From contig JAJTEE010000004.1 in the NCBI GenBank assembly GCA_021298215.1, positions 62,001 to 126,000 of the forward strand: a stretch of 64,000 nt of DNA. The letters are read 5' to 3'. Source of the DNA: Alphaproteobacteria bacterium (GTDB taxonomy: Bacteria; Pseudomonadota; Alphaproteobacteria; Paracaedibacterales; CAITNM01). Positions 43,602-51,813 of the stretch are shown here, piece after piece; position 1 is the first letter of the stretch, and the number at the start of each line of letters is the position of its first letter. The notes beneath the pieces were generated by a model. The model did no database searches. It was not told the DNA's origin and saw only the letters and a list, made by a program, of their open reading frames with translations. The position numbers were made by a program, and so were the translations under genes.

Positions 43602-44163
43602 AAACAATTTCTTCACTAGGCTCAACAACGATCCAAAAGTTGTCTTGCAATTCTTGCTCAAGCTGGTTAGACCCCCAGCCAGTATAACCCAAAGCAAGCA
43701 AGAACTTTCTAGGGCCCTGACCTTGAGCTAAAGTTTTTAAAATATCAAGCGTCGCCGTAATACAAAAATTTTCGCCAATACGTACTGTAGAATCGCTCTG
43801 ATAGTCAGGAGAATGCAATACAAATCCGCGACTTACTTCAACAGGACCGCCTGTGTGCATTTGCACTTCTCGATGAGAAGGAGTCGTTGCAATATCAAGC
43901 TGCATCAGTAAATCATTAAACGTAAGAGAATTGAGAGATTTATTAATCAAAAGGCCAATAGCACCATATTCATCATGTCCACATATATAAATAACAGCAT
44001 GCGCAAAGCGGCTATCTTCCATATACGGCATAGCAACTAACAGCTTACCCGTTAGGTAATAATCGTTTTTTTTAAATTTTTCTTTCGAGTCTGAATCTAA
44101 CACGCGACGCACTTTGTCCTCATAACATTTTATAGAAGCTACATACTCCTGAAGTCCTATCAT
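43510..44163 (-). CDS. yqgE: YqgE/AlgH family protein (DUF179)
   Basis: 217 residues. The core YYLTGKLLVAMPYMEDSRFAHAVIYICGHDEYGAIGLLIN, seen as LVAMPYMEDSRFAHAVIYIC, then HTGGPVEVSRGFVLHS, FLLALGYTGWGSNQLEQEL and FRWRAAMASLGVDPLTL is the DUF179 pattern. The first ~33 residues before KNDYYLTG are extra; a later start is not obvious. The molecular function is unknown; AlgH was named for alginate regulation in Pseudomonas. It is convergent with the Sel1 gene with a 92-base overlap of coding sequence, and divergent from the RNase D gene. Confidence 0.88.
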   Translation of the reverse strand: MIGLQEYVASIKCYEDKVRRVLDSDSKEKFKKNDYYLTGKLLVAMPYMEDSRFAHAVIYICGHDEYGAIGLLINKSLNSLTFNDLLMQLDIATTPSHREVQMHTGGPVEVSRGFVLHSPDYQSDSTVRIGENFCITATLDILKTLAQGQGPRKFLLALGYTGWGSNQLEQELQDNFWIVVEPSEEIVFSSALDFRWRAAMASLGVDPLTLSLESGRA

Positions 44164-44215
44164 CTTAATGCATTAAATGTTACTATTCGCTTAACAAAAA
44201 GAAAAAAGATATTGA

Positions 44216-45301
44216 ATGCATTTAAAAATAGAAACGCAAAATGACCTATTTTTATTTATTGAATACTTAAAAAATTCCTCTCCTGATTGGATTGCCGTTG
44301 ATACTGAATTTCATCGCGAGTCTACCTATTTCGCTATTCTTAGCCTTATTCAAATTGCCACAGTATCTCAAACGTGGGTTATCGATGCGCTTAGTGTGAC
44401 CGATTTGACACCCCTTAAAACAATTTTAGAAAACCCACAGATCAAGAAAATTTTTCATGCAGGTGATCAAGATTGGGCCATTCTTAAAAGAGCCACCGGT
44501 GCTGTTACCTGGCCTTTCACAGATACTCAAATAATGGCCTGCTTTGCAAAAATGGAGCACAGCAGTAGCCTTGATTCTCTTGTTTTAAAACTGCTCGGCA
44601 CAACCGCTGATAAATCACAACAAAAAACCAACTGGATCATCCGTCCTTTAAGTAACAAACAGCTTGAGTATGCTGCTGATGATGCCGCTTATCTTGCACA
44701 AATTTATCCAATCCTTGAACAGAAACTTTGGTCGTTAAATCGCAGTGCATGGATAGATCAAGAAATGAAACTTCTTTTAAAGAAATATCGCTCCACTCAA
44801 TCAAAAGATTGGCTCAAATTATGCTTTGTAGGCTGCAAATGGCCTATACCATTTTACGCATTAGGTCTCGCAAAATGGCGCGAAAAATGGGCAAAAAAGC
44901 TTGATATTCCTAGAAGACACGTGATTGCTGATTTTCTTTTAGATCAAATTCTTCGCAAGAAAAACCTTAATCATATCAACGAAGAAAATTGCCACCCAAA
45001 GGCGTACAACGATTTGCAAAAAACATGGAAAAATCTTGTTTTTGCTGAGAGTCATCAGTCGCCTGAATACATGAAAAAATTATGCCAAATGGCAGATAAT
45101 CACGCTCAAATATTTAATCCCACGCAAAAAGCTCTCTTGAAAAAATGGAAAACAAAGATCAACTACACCGCTGGAAACCTTGGGATCCCACCCCATTATA
45201 TTCTTAATAAACAGCAACTTATACAAATGGTGACCGGCCAAAAAAGGCACACGCTAACTGGTTGGCGTAAAGAAGTCTTGAAGGAAATTAAGCTCCAATA
45301 G
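44216..45301 (+). CDS. rnd: ribonuclease D
   Basis: 3'-5' exoribonuclease for tRNA and stable RNA maturation. 361 residues. DEDDy exonuclease motifs: Exo I IAVDTEFHRESTYF (Asp29, Glu31), Exo II FHAGDQDWAIL, Exo III LEYAADDAAYLAQIYPIL (Tyr and Asp). The C-terminal ~160 residues contain HRDC-like helices (WREKWAKKLDIPRRHVIADF and GIPPHYILNKQQLIQMVTG), which bind RNA. Transcribed alone, divergent from yqgE. Confidence 0.92.
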   Translation: MHLKIETQNDLFLFIEYLKNSSPDWIAVDTEFHRESTYFAILSLIQIATVSQTWVIDALSVTDLTPLKTILENPQIKKIFHAGDQDWAILKRATGAVTWPFTDTQIMACFAKMEHSSSLDSLVLKLLGTTADKSQQKTNWIIRPLSNKQLEYAADDAAYLAQIYPILEQKLWSLNRSAWIDQEMKLLLKKYRSTQSKDWLKLCFVGCKWPIPFYALGLAKWREKWAKKLDIPRRHVIADFLLDQILRKKNLNHINEENCHPKAYNDLQKTWKNLVFAESHQSPEYMKKLCQMADNHAQIFNPTQKALLKKWKTKINYTAGNLGIPPHYILNKQQLIQMVTGQKRHTLTGWRKEVLKEIKLQ

Positions 45302-45387
45302 CTCAGTCCAGCCGATAAACTCAATTTACCTTTTATTAATTTCTCATTTTCTAGAATAGATTTATCAACCATATCCCGAGTATTGTC

Positions 45388-46398
45388 ATGAAAATTTTCA
45401 AATTTCTCCTATGCTTTTTCCTAAACATAACATTTCTAACTGCAGCAGAAGCAGAAGACGGTGAGGTAATTGTCACCGGTGGTGCTGGCTACATCGGCTT
45501 ATCGACCTGCAGACTTTTGGAAGATGCAGGCTTCACTCCTGTTACCATTGATGATTTCTCAAATTCCGTAATGCCTATCATAAAATGGGGACCTATCGAG
45601 CAAGCGGATATTCGCAACCGCAACCAATTACGCGAAATTATTATGCAACATCACCCCAGAGCCATCATTGACCTGGCCGCAAAAATTTATGTACCAGAAT
45701 CCGTTGAAAAACCAGGACTTTACCATGAAGTAAACGTAAACGGCAGTAAAAATGTTCTGGAGATCGCGCAAGAATTAGGTATTCCAGTTGTCTTTGCTTC
45801 AACGTCCGCTGTATATGGCACATTAGAGTCTGACACCCCTGTACCAATCACAAGACAATTAGCACCAGAAAGCCCTTATGCAGAAAATAAAAGAGACACC
45901 GAACTTGATCTTCAAGCAACCACTATTCCTTACGCAATATTACGCTATTTCAATGTCAGCGGCGTAGATCACGAAACAGATAATACCGATGGTCATTCTC
46001 AACAGCTTGTTCCAGCACTAGTCAACGCCTTTAAAAAGGACTCTGTCGAAGTCACTGTTTTTGGTGAAGACTATCCCACTCGAGATGGCACGTGTATTCG
46101 CGACTATGTACATGTGGTTGATGTCGCGCGCGCTAACGTAATGGCTGTGCAGTATCTTTTGGGCGGCAATCCTTCCATCACTGCCAATATCGGCACTGGA
46201 ACAGGCTTTACCGTGAAAGAAGTCCTAACAGCTGTAGCTCGCTACACCAATATGGATTACACCATCAACAATCCTGGCAGACGCCCTGGTGATGTTCCAA
46301 TTGTTGTCGCAGACACCATCGAAGCAAGAGAACAACTTGAATGGGAACCAATGAAGTCATCCCTTGCTGAAATTGTTGGATCTTATTATCAAGGATAA
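45388..46398 (+). CDS. UDP-glucose 4-epimerase-like SDR enzyme carrying a Sec signal peptide
   Basis: 336 residues. The enzyme part begins at residue 25 with EVIVTGGAGYIGLSTCRLLE, a normal NAD-binding GxxGxxG of the extended SDR/GalE family. The catalytic set is present: ASTSAVYG (Ser140 region), Tyr164-x3-Lys168 in SPYAENKRD, YFNVSGVD, and DGTCIRDYVHVVDVA typical of GalE. Before this there is a clear export signal, MKIFKFLLCFFLNITFLTAA, with an A-x-A cleavage site at Ala22. Between signal and enzyme there is no Met, Val(GTG) or Leu(TTG) codon that could give a cytosolic start. GalE normally acts in the cytosol on UDP-sugars with NAD, so an exported version is odd. The neighbours (rnd, accB) give no sugar pathway clue. 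Confidence 0.83.
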   Translation: MKIFKFLLCFFLNITFLTAAEAEDGEVIVTGGAGYIGLSTCRLLEDAGFTPVTIDDFSNSVMPIIKWGPIEQADIRNRNQLREIIMQHHPRAIIDLAAKIYVPESVEKPGLYHEVNVNGSKNVLEIAQELGIPVVFASTSAVYGTLESDTPVPITRQLAPESPYAENKRDTELDLQATTIPYAILRYFNVSGVDHETDNTDGHSQQLVPALVNAFKKDSVEVTVFGEDYPTRDGTCIRDYVHVVDVARANVMAVQYLLGGNPSITANIGTGTGFTVKEVLTAVARYTNMDYTINNPGRRPGDVPIVVADTIEAREQLEWEPMKSSLAEIVGSYYQG

Positions 46399-46480
46399 AC
46401 CTTACAGATCTAAAAATCATCTTGCCCGCAGACCAAAACATCTTTATACCTAGTTCTATGTGAATTAAAAAAGTAACGTT

Positions 46481-46915
46481 ATGGCCGCGGGCAAACTTGA
46501 TAAAGAAGCGATTGTTGAACTAGCTGAAATTTTAAAAGAAACAGACCTTTCAGAAATCGAATACGAAGCCAGCGGTGTTAAAATCCGCGTCGCACGCCAA
46601 ATGGCAGCTTCCTTTGCAAACATACCGATGCAAGCAGCTCCAACAGCACAAGGCGCTGCACCCGCGCCTTCAGCAACACACCCAGGAACAGTAAAATCTC
46701 CTATGGTTGGAACTGTTTATTTATCCCCTGAACCAGGCGCAATGCCTTTTGTGAAAACAGGCGATAGCGTTAGTGCAGGCCAAACGCTTCTTATTATTGA
46801 AGCCATGAAGGTTATGAACCCTATTAAGGCTCCAAAAGCAGGCACTGTTACAAAAATCTTTGTAAAAGATGCTGAGCCTACTGAATTCGACGCACCTTTG
46901 TTAATTATTGAGTAG
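46481..46915 (+). CDS. accB: acetyl-CoA carboxylase biotin carboxyl carrier protein
   Basis: 144 residues. The biotinyl domain in the C-terminal half carries the attachment Lys in [17 protein letters not shown] and the preceding [21 protein letters not shown] with the thumb loop. An Ala/Pro-rich linker (residues ~48-70, [15 protein letters not shown]) joins it to an N-terminal helical part. It carries CO2 on biotin between AccC and the carboxyltransferase for malonyl-CoA synthesis. accC starts three bases downstream. Confidence 0.95.
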   Translation: MAAGKLDKEAIVELAEILKETDLSEIEYEASGVKIRVARQMAASFANIPMQAAPTAQGAAPAPSATHPGTVKSPMVGTVYLSPEPGAMPFVKTGDSVSAGQTLLIIEAMKVMNPIKAPKAGTVTKIFVKDAEPTEFDAPLLIIE

Positions 46916-46917
46916 CA

Positions 46918-48264
46918 ATGAAATTATTTGAAAAAGTTCTCATCGCTAACCGTGGGGAAATCGCTCTACGCATCTTACGTGCGTGTAAAGAAATGGGCAT
47001 TAAAACCGTTGCTATCCACTCAACTGCCGATGAAACAAGCAAACATGTACGCCTAGCCGATGAAAGCGTATGCATAGGCCCACCCTCTGCTAAAGATAGC
47101 TACCTTAAAATGTCAGCGATTATCAGTGCTGCCGAAGTCACCGGTGCTGATGCCATTCATCCTGGTTTTGGCTTTCTATCGGAAAATGCTGCCTTTGCAC
47201 AAATGGTTGAAGAACATGGCATTACATTCATCGGCCCTACTCCCCAACATATCACCATGATGGGTGATAAAATCACCGCAAAAAAAACCATGATTGACCT
47301 TGGCGTACCAGTAGTGCCAGGCACAGAAGGCGCCGTCAACGTCGATAATGCCATCGAATGGGCAAATAAAATTGGTTACCCAGTTATTGTTAAAGCAACC
47401 TCTGGAGGTGGCGGTAAAGGCATGAAAGTTGCCACGTCCGACGAAGAAGTCGTCAACGCCGTTCGCCTAGCTGGCGTTGAAGCTAAAGCAAACTTCGGTA
47501 ATGACGAAGTCTACATGGAACGCTATTTACGCCGTCCTCGTCACATTGAAATTCAAGTGGTAGCAGACACGCACGGTAACGCCGTAAACCTTGGGGAACG
47601 CGATTGTTCCATTCAGCGTCGCCATCAAAAAGTGTGGGAAGAAGCCCCGTCTCCTGCTCTAGCACAAGATCAACGCAGAACGCTCGGCGACATTGTCAAC
47701 AAAGCTATGAAAAAAATGGGCTACCGCGGTGTTGGTACCTTAGAATTTCTATTCGAAGATGGTCAATTTTTCTTCATGGAAATGAACACGCGTATTCAGG
47801 TTGAGCACCCTGTCACCGAAATGGTCACCGGGATCGATCTTATTAAAGAACAGATCATGATTGCTGCAGGCCATCCTCTTTCTTTCAAACAAGAAGACAT
47901 CAAAATCACTGGTCATGCTATTGAATGCCGTATTAATGCAGAAGACCCGGAAACATTTGCACCTTCACCTGGAAAAGTGATTGCTTATCACACGCCAGGA
48001 GGATTTGGTGTGCGCGTCGATAGCCATGTGTATGGTGGATACGTCGTCCCTCCGCACTACGACAGCATGGTCGCAAAACTTATTGTTCATGGAAAAAATC
48101 GTGAAGAAGCCATGCAAAAAGTTAAACGCTGCCTCGATGAATACATCGTTGATGGGATTAAAACCACCATCCCTCTCCATCGCATGCTTGTCGATAATCC
48201 CGACATGCGCAAAGGCGATTACGATATCCATTGGCTAGAAAAACATCTCAAAAAAGACGCCTAA
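46918..48264 (+). CDS. accC: acetyl-CoA carboxylase, biotin carboxylase subunit
   Basis: ATP-dependent carboxylation of biotin with bicarbonate, the first half-reaction of fatty-acid synthesis. 448 residues: [33 protein letters not shown], the ATP-grasp loop [70 protein letters not shown], seen as [16 protein letters not shown], and [10 protein letters not shown]. It forms an operon with accB. Because the enzyme uses bicarbonate, it is a possible sink for the DabAB pump; that link is inference. Confidence 0.97.
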   Translation: MKLFEKVLIANRGEIALRILRACKEMGIKTVAIHSTADETSKHVRLADESVCIGPPSAKDSYLKMSAIISAAEVTGADAIHPGFGFLSENAAFAQMVEEHGITFIGPTPQHITMMGDKITAKKTMIDLGVPVVPGTEGAVNVDNAIEWANKIGYPVIVKATSGGGGKGMKVATSDEEVVNAVRLAGVEAKANFGNDEVYMERYLRRPRHIEIQVVADTHGNAVNLGERDCSIQRRHQKVWEEAPSPALAQDQRRTLGDIVNKAMKKMGYRGVGTLEFLFEDGQFFFMEMNTRIQVEHPVTEMVTGIDLIKEQIMIAAGHPLSFKQEDIKITGHAIECRINAEDPETFAPSPGKVIAYHTPGGFGVRVDSHVYGGYVVPPHYDSMVAKLIVHGKNREEAMQKVKRCLDEYIVDGIKTTIPLHRMLVDNPDMRKGDYDIHWLEKHLKKDA

Positions 48265-48269
48265 TTAAT

Positions 48270-48311
48270 TTATTGCTTCAGGAAAAGTACGCCAGTTTAT
48301 TGAAGCAATAA
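48270..48311. repeat. 11-bp perfect inverted repeat between accC and exoD
   Basis: TTATTGCTTCA (48270-48280) and TGAAGCAATAA (48301-48311) with a 20-base loop. The right arm is the end of the exoD coding sequence. It may end both convergent transcripts, but no T run follows either arm. Confidence 0.5.
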
Positions 48312-48926
48312 CGCACACAAATTATAAACAATTTTTTGCACCAACAGAAATGCAACATTAAAAGATGCAGCAAAAAATGTAAAAATACCTACGCTAATAA
48401 CATAGCCAAACAGCATAAAAAGACCATCCCTTGCAAGCACTCCAAGCGCTAAAAAAACCAAAGCAATGCCACATAAAAAATTCCCTAAAGGAATGGGCAG
48501 TGCGATAAGTATTCCGTGCATTAAACACACCACTCCTAAAAATCTTTCTAAAAAAGCAGAAGTTAACAAAGTAAGACGAGGCTTAAGAATTCTCTCAATT
48601 TTTGCAAGATAAGGGCTGAAGATATTCAACGCGATCTCAAGATGCTTTTTTGATAGTCTTTGATTAGCTATAGCTTTTGGAAACCAAGCTTTTTGTCTCT
48701 TTAACAACATTTGCATACTTACAAAAATAAGCAGTACACCAAACAGAATAGAAACCCCAGGAATCGAAGCAATCAAACAGGCATTAGGAATTGCCAATAT
48801 AAGTAACAGCAAGCCAAATGACCTTTCTTCAAGCCCTTTAATGAACTCAGCAAAGGTAAAATGCTCACGCCTAATACCTTTTAAAAAGGCATGCATGATT
48901 TCTGTAATTTTTTCTCCTGCAGCCAT
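48297..48926 (-). CDS. exoD: ExoD family membrane protein (exopolysaccharide synthesis)
   Basis: 209 residues from ATG 48926, which has TTTAGGA five to eight bases upstream; a TTG 36 bases earlier is possible. The N-terminal cytosolic part has FTFAEFIKGLEERSFGLLLL, the ExoD pattern, followed by LAIPNACLIASIPGVSILFG and then PLGNFLCGIALVFLALGVLARDG. Four or five membrane segments. ExoD was described in rhizobia as needed for exopolysaccharide and alkaline tolerance; mechanism unknown. Convergent with accC and divergent from motA. Confidence 0.85.
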   Translation of the reverse strand: MAAGEKITEIMHAFLKGIRREHFTFAEFIKGLEERSFGLLLLILAIPNACLIASIPGVSILFGVLLIFVSMQMLLKRQKAWFPKAIANQRLSKKHLEIALNIFSPYLAKIERILKPRLTLLTSAFLERFLGVVCLMHGILIALPIPLGNFLCGIALVFLALGVLARDGLFMLFGYVISVGIFTFFAASFNVAFLLVQKIVYNLCALLLQ

Positions 48927-49082
48927 AAAATTCCTAAAGCTCTCAAGCCACCACGATAGCAACTCAGCTTTAAAATAATATTAAAAATAGTGGAAGTGAG
49001 TTGATTTTCCTCTCTCACCCCACTTCATCAACCAATTGTTAATAACCTTATTCCATACTAAAAAAAAACACGTGTTACAAAA

Positions 49083-49940
49083 GTGCGTTTTTGGATTGGT
49101 ACCGGCCTCGTCATTACGTCCGTTCTATTAGGATACCTAATAGGCGGCGGGCATCTTATTGCCTTAGCGCAACCTTCTGAAATTATTATCATTGTTGGTG
49201 TTGGCATTGGCTCTTTCATCATTGCTAATTCCAGTAAAACCCTCAGCCGCCTAAAAGGCGCTCTAAAAATAGCGCGAAAAGGGCCAACCTACACCGAAGA
49301 AGACTATCTTGAATCGCTATTGCTTCAATTTACTCTGTTTAAAGAAGCACGAAATAAAGGCATGCTCTCACTTGAACATCATATCGACAACCCTCACGAA
49401 AGCATCATTTTCCAAAGCTACCCCATATTCATGCAACATCCAGATGCGCTGAATTTCCTATGCGATTATTTGCGCATCATGTCCATGGGCTGCGAAGACC
49501 CTTTTCTCATCGAAGGACTCATGGATCAAGAACTTACAATCCTTGAAGAAGACAACGATCACGTCGTTTCAGCGATACAAACGCTGGCGGACGCCGCTCC
49601 TGCACTTGGAATTGTTGCAGCCGTTCTAGGTGTGATTCACACAATGGGTGCTATTGATCAGCCACCTGCTGCTTTAGTTCGCTTAATTGCCGGCGCTCTT
49701 GTTGGAACATTTTTAGGTGTGCTTATTGCCTATGGATTTTTAGCGCCTATTGCTCAATCCCTGAAAGAAGCCTACGCTGCTAAAAGAGGATTTCTCGTCG
49801 TTATTCGCACTGGTATTCTTGCATACTTAAATGATCAAGCACCCATCGTTGCAATAGAATTCGCCCGCAAAAATATAGATCCTCTCTTAAGACCATCCTT
49901 TGATGAACTTGAACAAGCCACCAGAGAATTAAAACAATAA
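49083..49940 (+). CDS. motA: flagellar motor stator protein MotA
   Basis: 285 residues from GTG 49083. Two membrane segments at the N terminus (IGTGLVITSVLLGYLIGGG, IIIIVGVGIGSFIIANSS), a cytosolic loop with charged residues for FliG contact (SLLLQFTLFKEARNKGML), and two C-terminal membrane segments containing LADAAPALGIVAAVLGVIHTMGAI, seen as APALGIVAAVLGVIHTMG, and LVGTFLGVLIAYGFLAPIA, the MotA proton-channel pattern. With MotB it forms the proton-driven stator. The final base A is shared with the motB start. It is far from the other flagellar genes (54-58 kb) and has no visible sigma-54 promoter; a small imperfect inverted repeat sits at 48989-49024. Confidence 0.93.
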   Translation: MRFWIGTGLVITSVLLGYLIGGGHLIALAQPSEIIIIVGVGIGSFIIANSSKTLSRLKGALKIARKGPTYTEEDYLESLLLQFTLFKEARNKGMLSLEHHIDNPHESIIFQSYPIFMQHPDALNFLCDYLRIMSMGCEDPFLIEGLMDQELTILEEDNDHVVSAIQTLADAAPALGIVAAVLGVIHTMGAIDQPPAALVRLIAGALVGTFLGVLIAYGFLAPIAQSLKEAYAAKRGFLVVIRTGILAYLNDQAPIVAIEFARKNIDPLLRPSFDELEQATRELKQ

Positions 49941-51064
49941 TGCAAGACCGCCCAATCATTATCAAAAAATACAAGAAAAAGCGTCACGCTACGCACGGCG
50001 GATCCTGGAAAATAGCGTACGCCGACTTCATCACCTCCATGATGGCATTATTTCTATTAATGTGGCTAATAAGCATTACAACCGAAGACTCTAGAAAAGC
50101 TATCTCTGAATATTTCACCACCAGCGTTATTAATATGAAATCAGCAAATGCTGGCACGGGAATGATCAATGGCAATAGCTCCATTAGCCAGAATGGTAAT
50201 AACGATGACGAAGAACTAAAAGAAGACCCAAATAATCAACGTAATTCCTATAATTCAAACGTCGTTATCCAAAGCAATCAACATATCCAACAAATATCAC
50301 CCCATGTTTCAACAAACACTCATACCACTAACAAAGAACCTTTAGGTACTATTGATGAAGATACTCATGAAGCTTATTTAAAAAAAACGCAGGAAAAAGA
50401 ACATCCTAAAGACGTCGAAGAAGCCAGCAAAAAAACCGCAGAAATAATCAAACAAAATCAACAGGAAACACATAAGAATATTCAAGAAATTACTAAGGCC
50501 GTAGAAGCCATCAAACAAGTGCAGCAAGAAACACGTAAAAACATTGAAGACAGCATCAAAAATGCCTTCAATTCGCTGGAAGAAGTCGAGAAATTCAAAC
50601 ACAATCTTATTATTGAGCTGACCGATGAAGGCATCAAAATTCAAATCGTTGATAGTAACGACCAAGAAATGTTCAAAACAGGAAGCGCTGTTCCACTAAA
50701 GTTTACTGAAAAAATCATCCGAAGCCTCGGAGAAATTCTTGCAACAATTCCCAATAAAATTGAGATCACAGGACACACCGATTCTAGCCCTTATCGCCGA
50801 AAAAAACGCTATGGTAATTGGGAATTATCTGCCGATCGCGCAAATTCAACTCGTCGTCTTTTAGAAGAATGTGGGGTCACTAATGACCGATTTGATGAAG
50901 TCAACGGACGTGCAGACAAAGATCTTCTAAATAAAGAAAAACCAACATCTCCTGAAAACAGACGCGTTAGCATTACCATCTTATATAACAGCTTAGAAGA
51001 AGACGAGACTGAAGCTAAACCTCAGAAAAACCACAATACCAGCGCACCAAAAATAATTCTATAA
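49940..51064 (+). CDS. motB: flagellar motor stator protein MotB
   Basis: 374 residues. N-terminal cytosolic basic patch, then one membrane helix with the proton-binding Asp29 in WKIAYADFITSMMALFLLMW. A long, low-complexity Asn/Gln/Lys/Glu linker (residues ~70-220, with a coiled-coil-like QQETHKNIQEITKAVEAIK region) is longer than in E. coli. The C-terminal OmpA-like peptidoglycan-binding domain has EITGHTDSSPYRRK and NWELSADRANSTRRLLEECG, then RVSITI. It overlaps motA by one base and its last 43 bases are antisense to the end of uppP. Confidence 0.93.
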   Translation: MQDRPIIIKKYKKKRHATHGGSWKIAYADFITSMMALFLLMWLISITTEDSRKAISEYFTTSVINMKSANAGTGMINGNSSISQNGNNDDEELKEDPNNQRNSYNSNVVIQSNQHIQQISPHVSTNTHTTNKEPLGTIDEDTHEAYLKKTQEKEHPKDVEEASKKTAEIIKQNQQETHKNIQEITKAVEAIKQVQQETRKNIEDSIKNAFNSLEEVEKFKHNLIIELTDEGIKIQIVDSNDQEMFKTGSAVPLKFTEKIIRSLGEILATIPNKIEITGHTDSSPYRRKKRYGNWELSADRANSTRRLLEECGVTNDRFDEVNGRADKDLLNKEKPTSPENRRVSITILYNSLEEDETEAKPQKNHNTSAPKIIL

Positions 51065-51813
51065 ATGCCAAAATAGAAAAAGCTAAAACGTCCCAGAAAC
51101 CATAAAAGTATCTGAATAGTTATAATCCCAAGGCCTGCCGTCATGCCAATTAAAATAAGCTGAGCAACGGAAAACAACTCTTTCACATTTGCGCTATCAA
51201 GCAACACCAAGGTAGATGCACCTAAGATCGTGGGAATTGCCATCAAAAATGTAAAACGTGTTGCTTCCACTCTATTTAATCCCAAAAATCTTGCCGCCGT
51301 TAAACAAACACCGGAACGACTAGCGCCTGGAATAAACGCAAAACATTGCATTATTCCAACAAAAATTCCTCGCTTATACGTAACCAAGCGATCTTTCACT
51401 GGATTAGAATCCGAAATAATCAAAAGTACGCCAAAAACAATACTCGCGATACCCATTACGTAAAGGCTTTCTGATGTCGCCCCATATATTTTCTTAATAC
51501 CAAAACCAACTGCTAGCGCCGGAATTGAGCTCAGAACTAAAATCCATGCCGAATCTCGGTACTTCTTACTTGGATGCTTTTTTAACCCCTTAATGTCAGA
51601 CATACATATTCCAAAAATCATGGAGCAAATATCTTTGATGAAATAAATAAACAATGCCAACAGCGATCCAAAATGCAACGCCACATGCATTTCAAAACTT
51701 GCTGTACTCGAACCAAAAAGCTTTTCCAATACAATAAGATGCGCACTTGAACTTATAGGCAAAAATTCTGCAATGCCTTGAAATAGACTTAAAAAAATTA
51801 AATCTTTTGCCAT
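51022..51813 (-). CDS. uppP: undecaprenyl-diphosphatase
   Basis: 263-residue membrane enzyme that dephosphorylates undecaprenyl pyrophosphate to recycle the lipid carrier of peptidoglycan and other surface polymers (also called BacA). Motifs are LFQGIAEFLPISSSAHLIVL at the N terminus (Glu-rich first motif) and PGASRSGVCLTAARFLGL (second motif). About eight membrane segments. Its ATG directly follows the acnA stop with no gap (TAAATG), so it is read from the aconitase transcript. Convergent with motB, overlapping by 43 bases. Confidence 0.93.
   Translation of the reverse strand: MAKDLIFLSLFQGIAEFLPISSSAHLIVLEKLFGSSTASFEMHVALHFGSLLALFIYFIKDICSMIFGICMSDIKGLKKHPSKKYRDSAWILVLSSIPALAVGFGIKKIYGATSESLYVMGIASIVFGVLLIISDSNPVKDRLVTYKRGIFVGIMQCFAFIPGASRSGVCLTAARFLGLNRVEATRFTFLMAIPTILGASTLVLLDSANVKELFSVAQLILIGMTAGLGIITIQILLWFLGRFSFFYFGIYRIIFGALVLWFF

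Noticed and set aside
48989-49024. Operator or terminator before motA
   Set aside because: The AGTGG/GTGAG arms pair imperfectly and no T run or known motif is present.
51022-51064. Unusual motB-uppP overlap
   Set aside because: A 43-base convergent overlap at two non-conserved C termini is ordinary in compact genomes.
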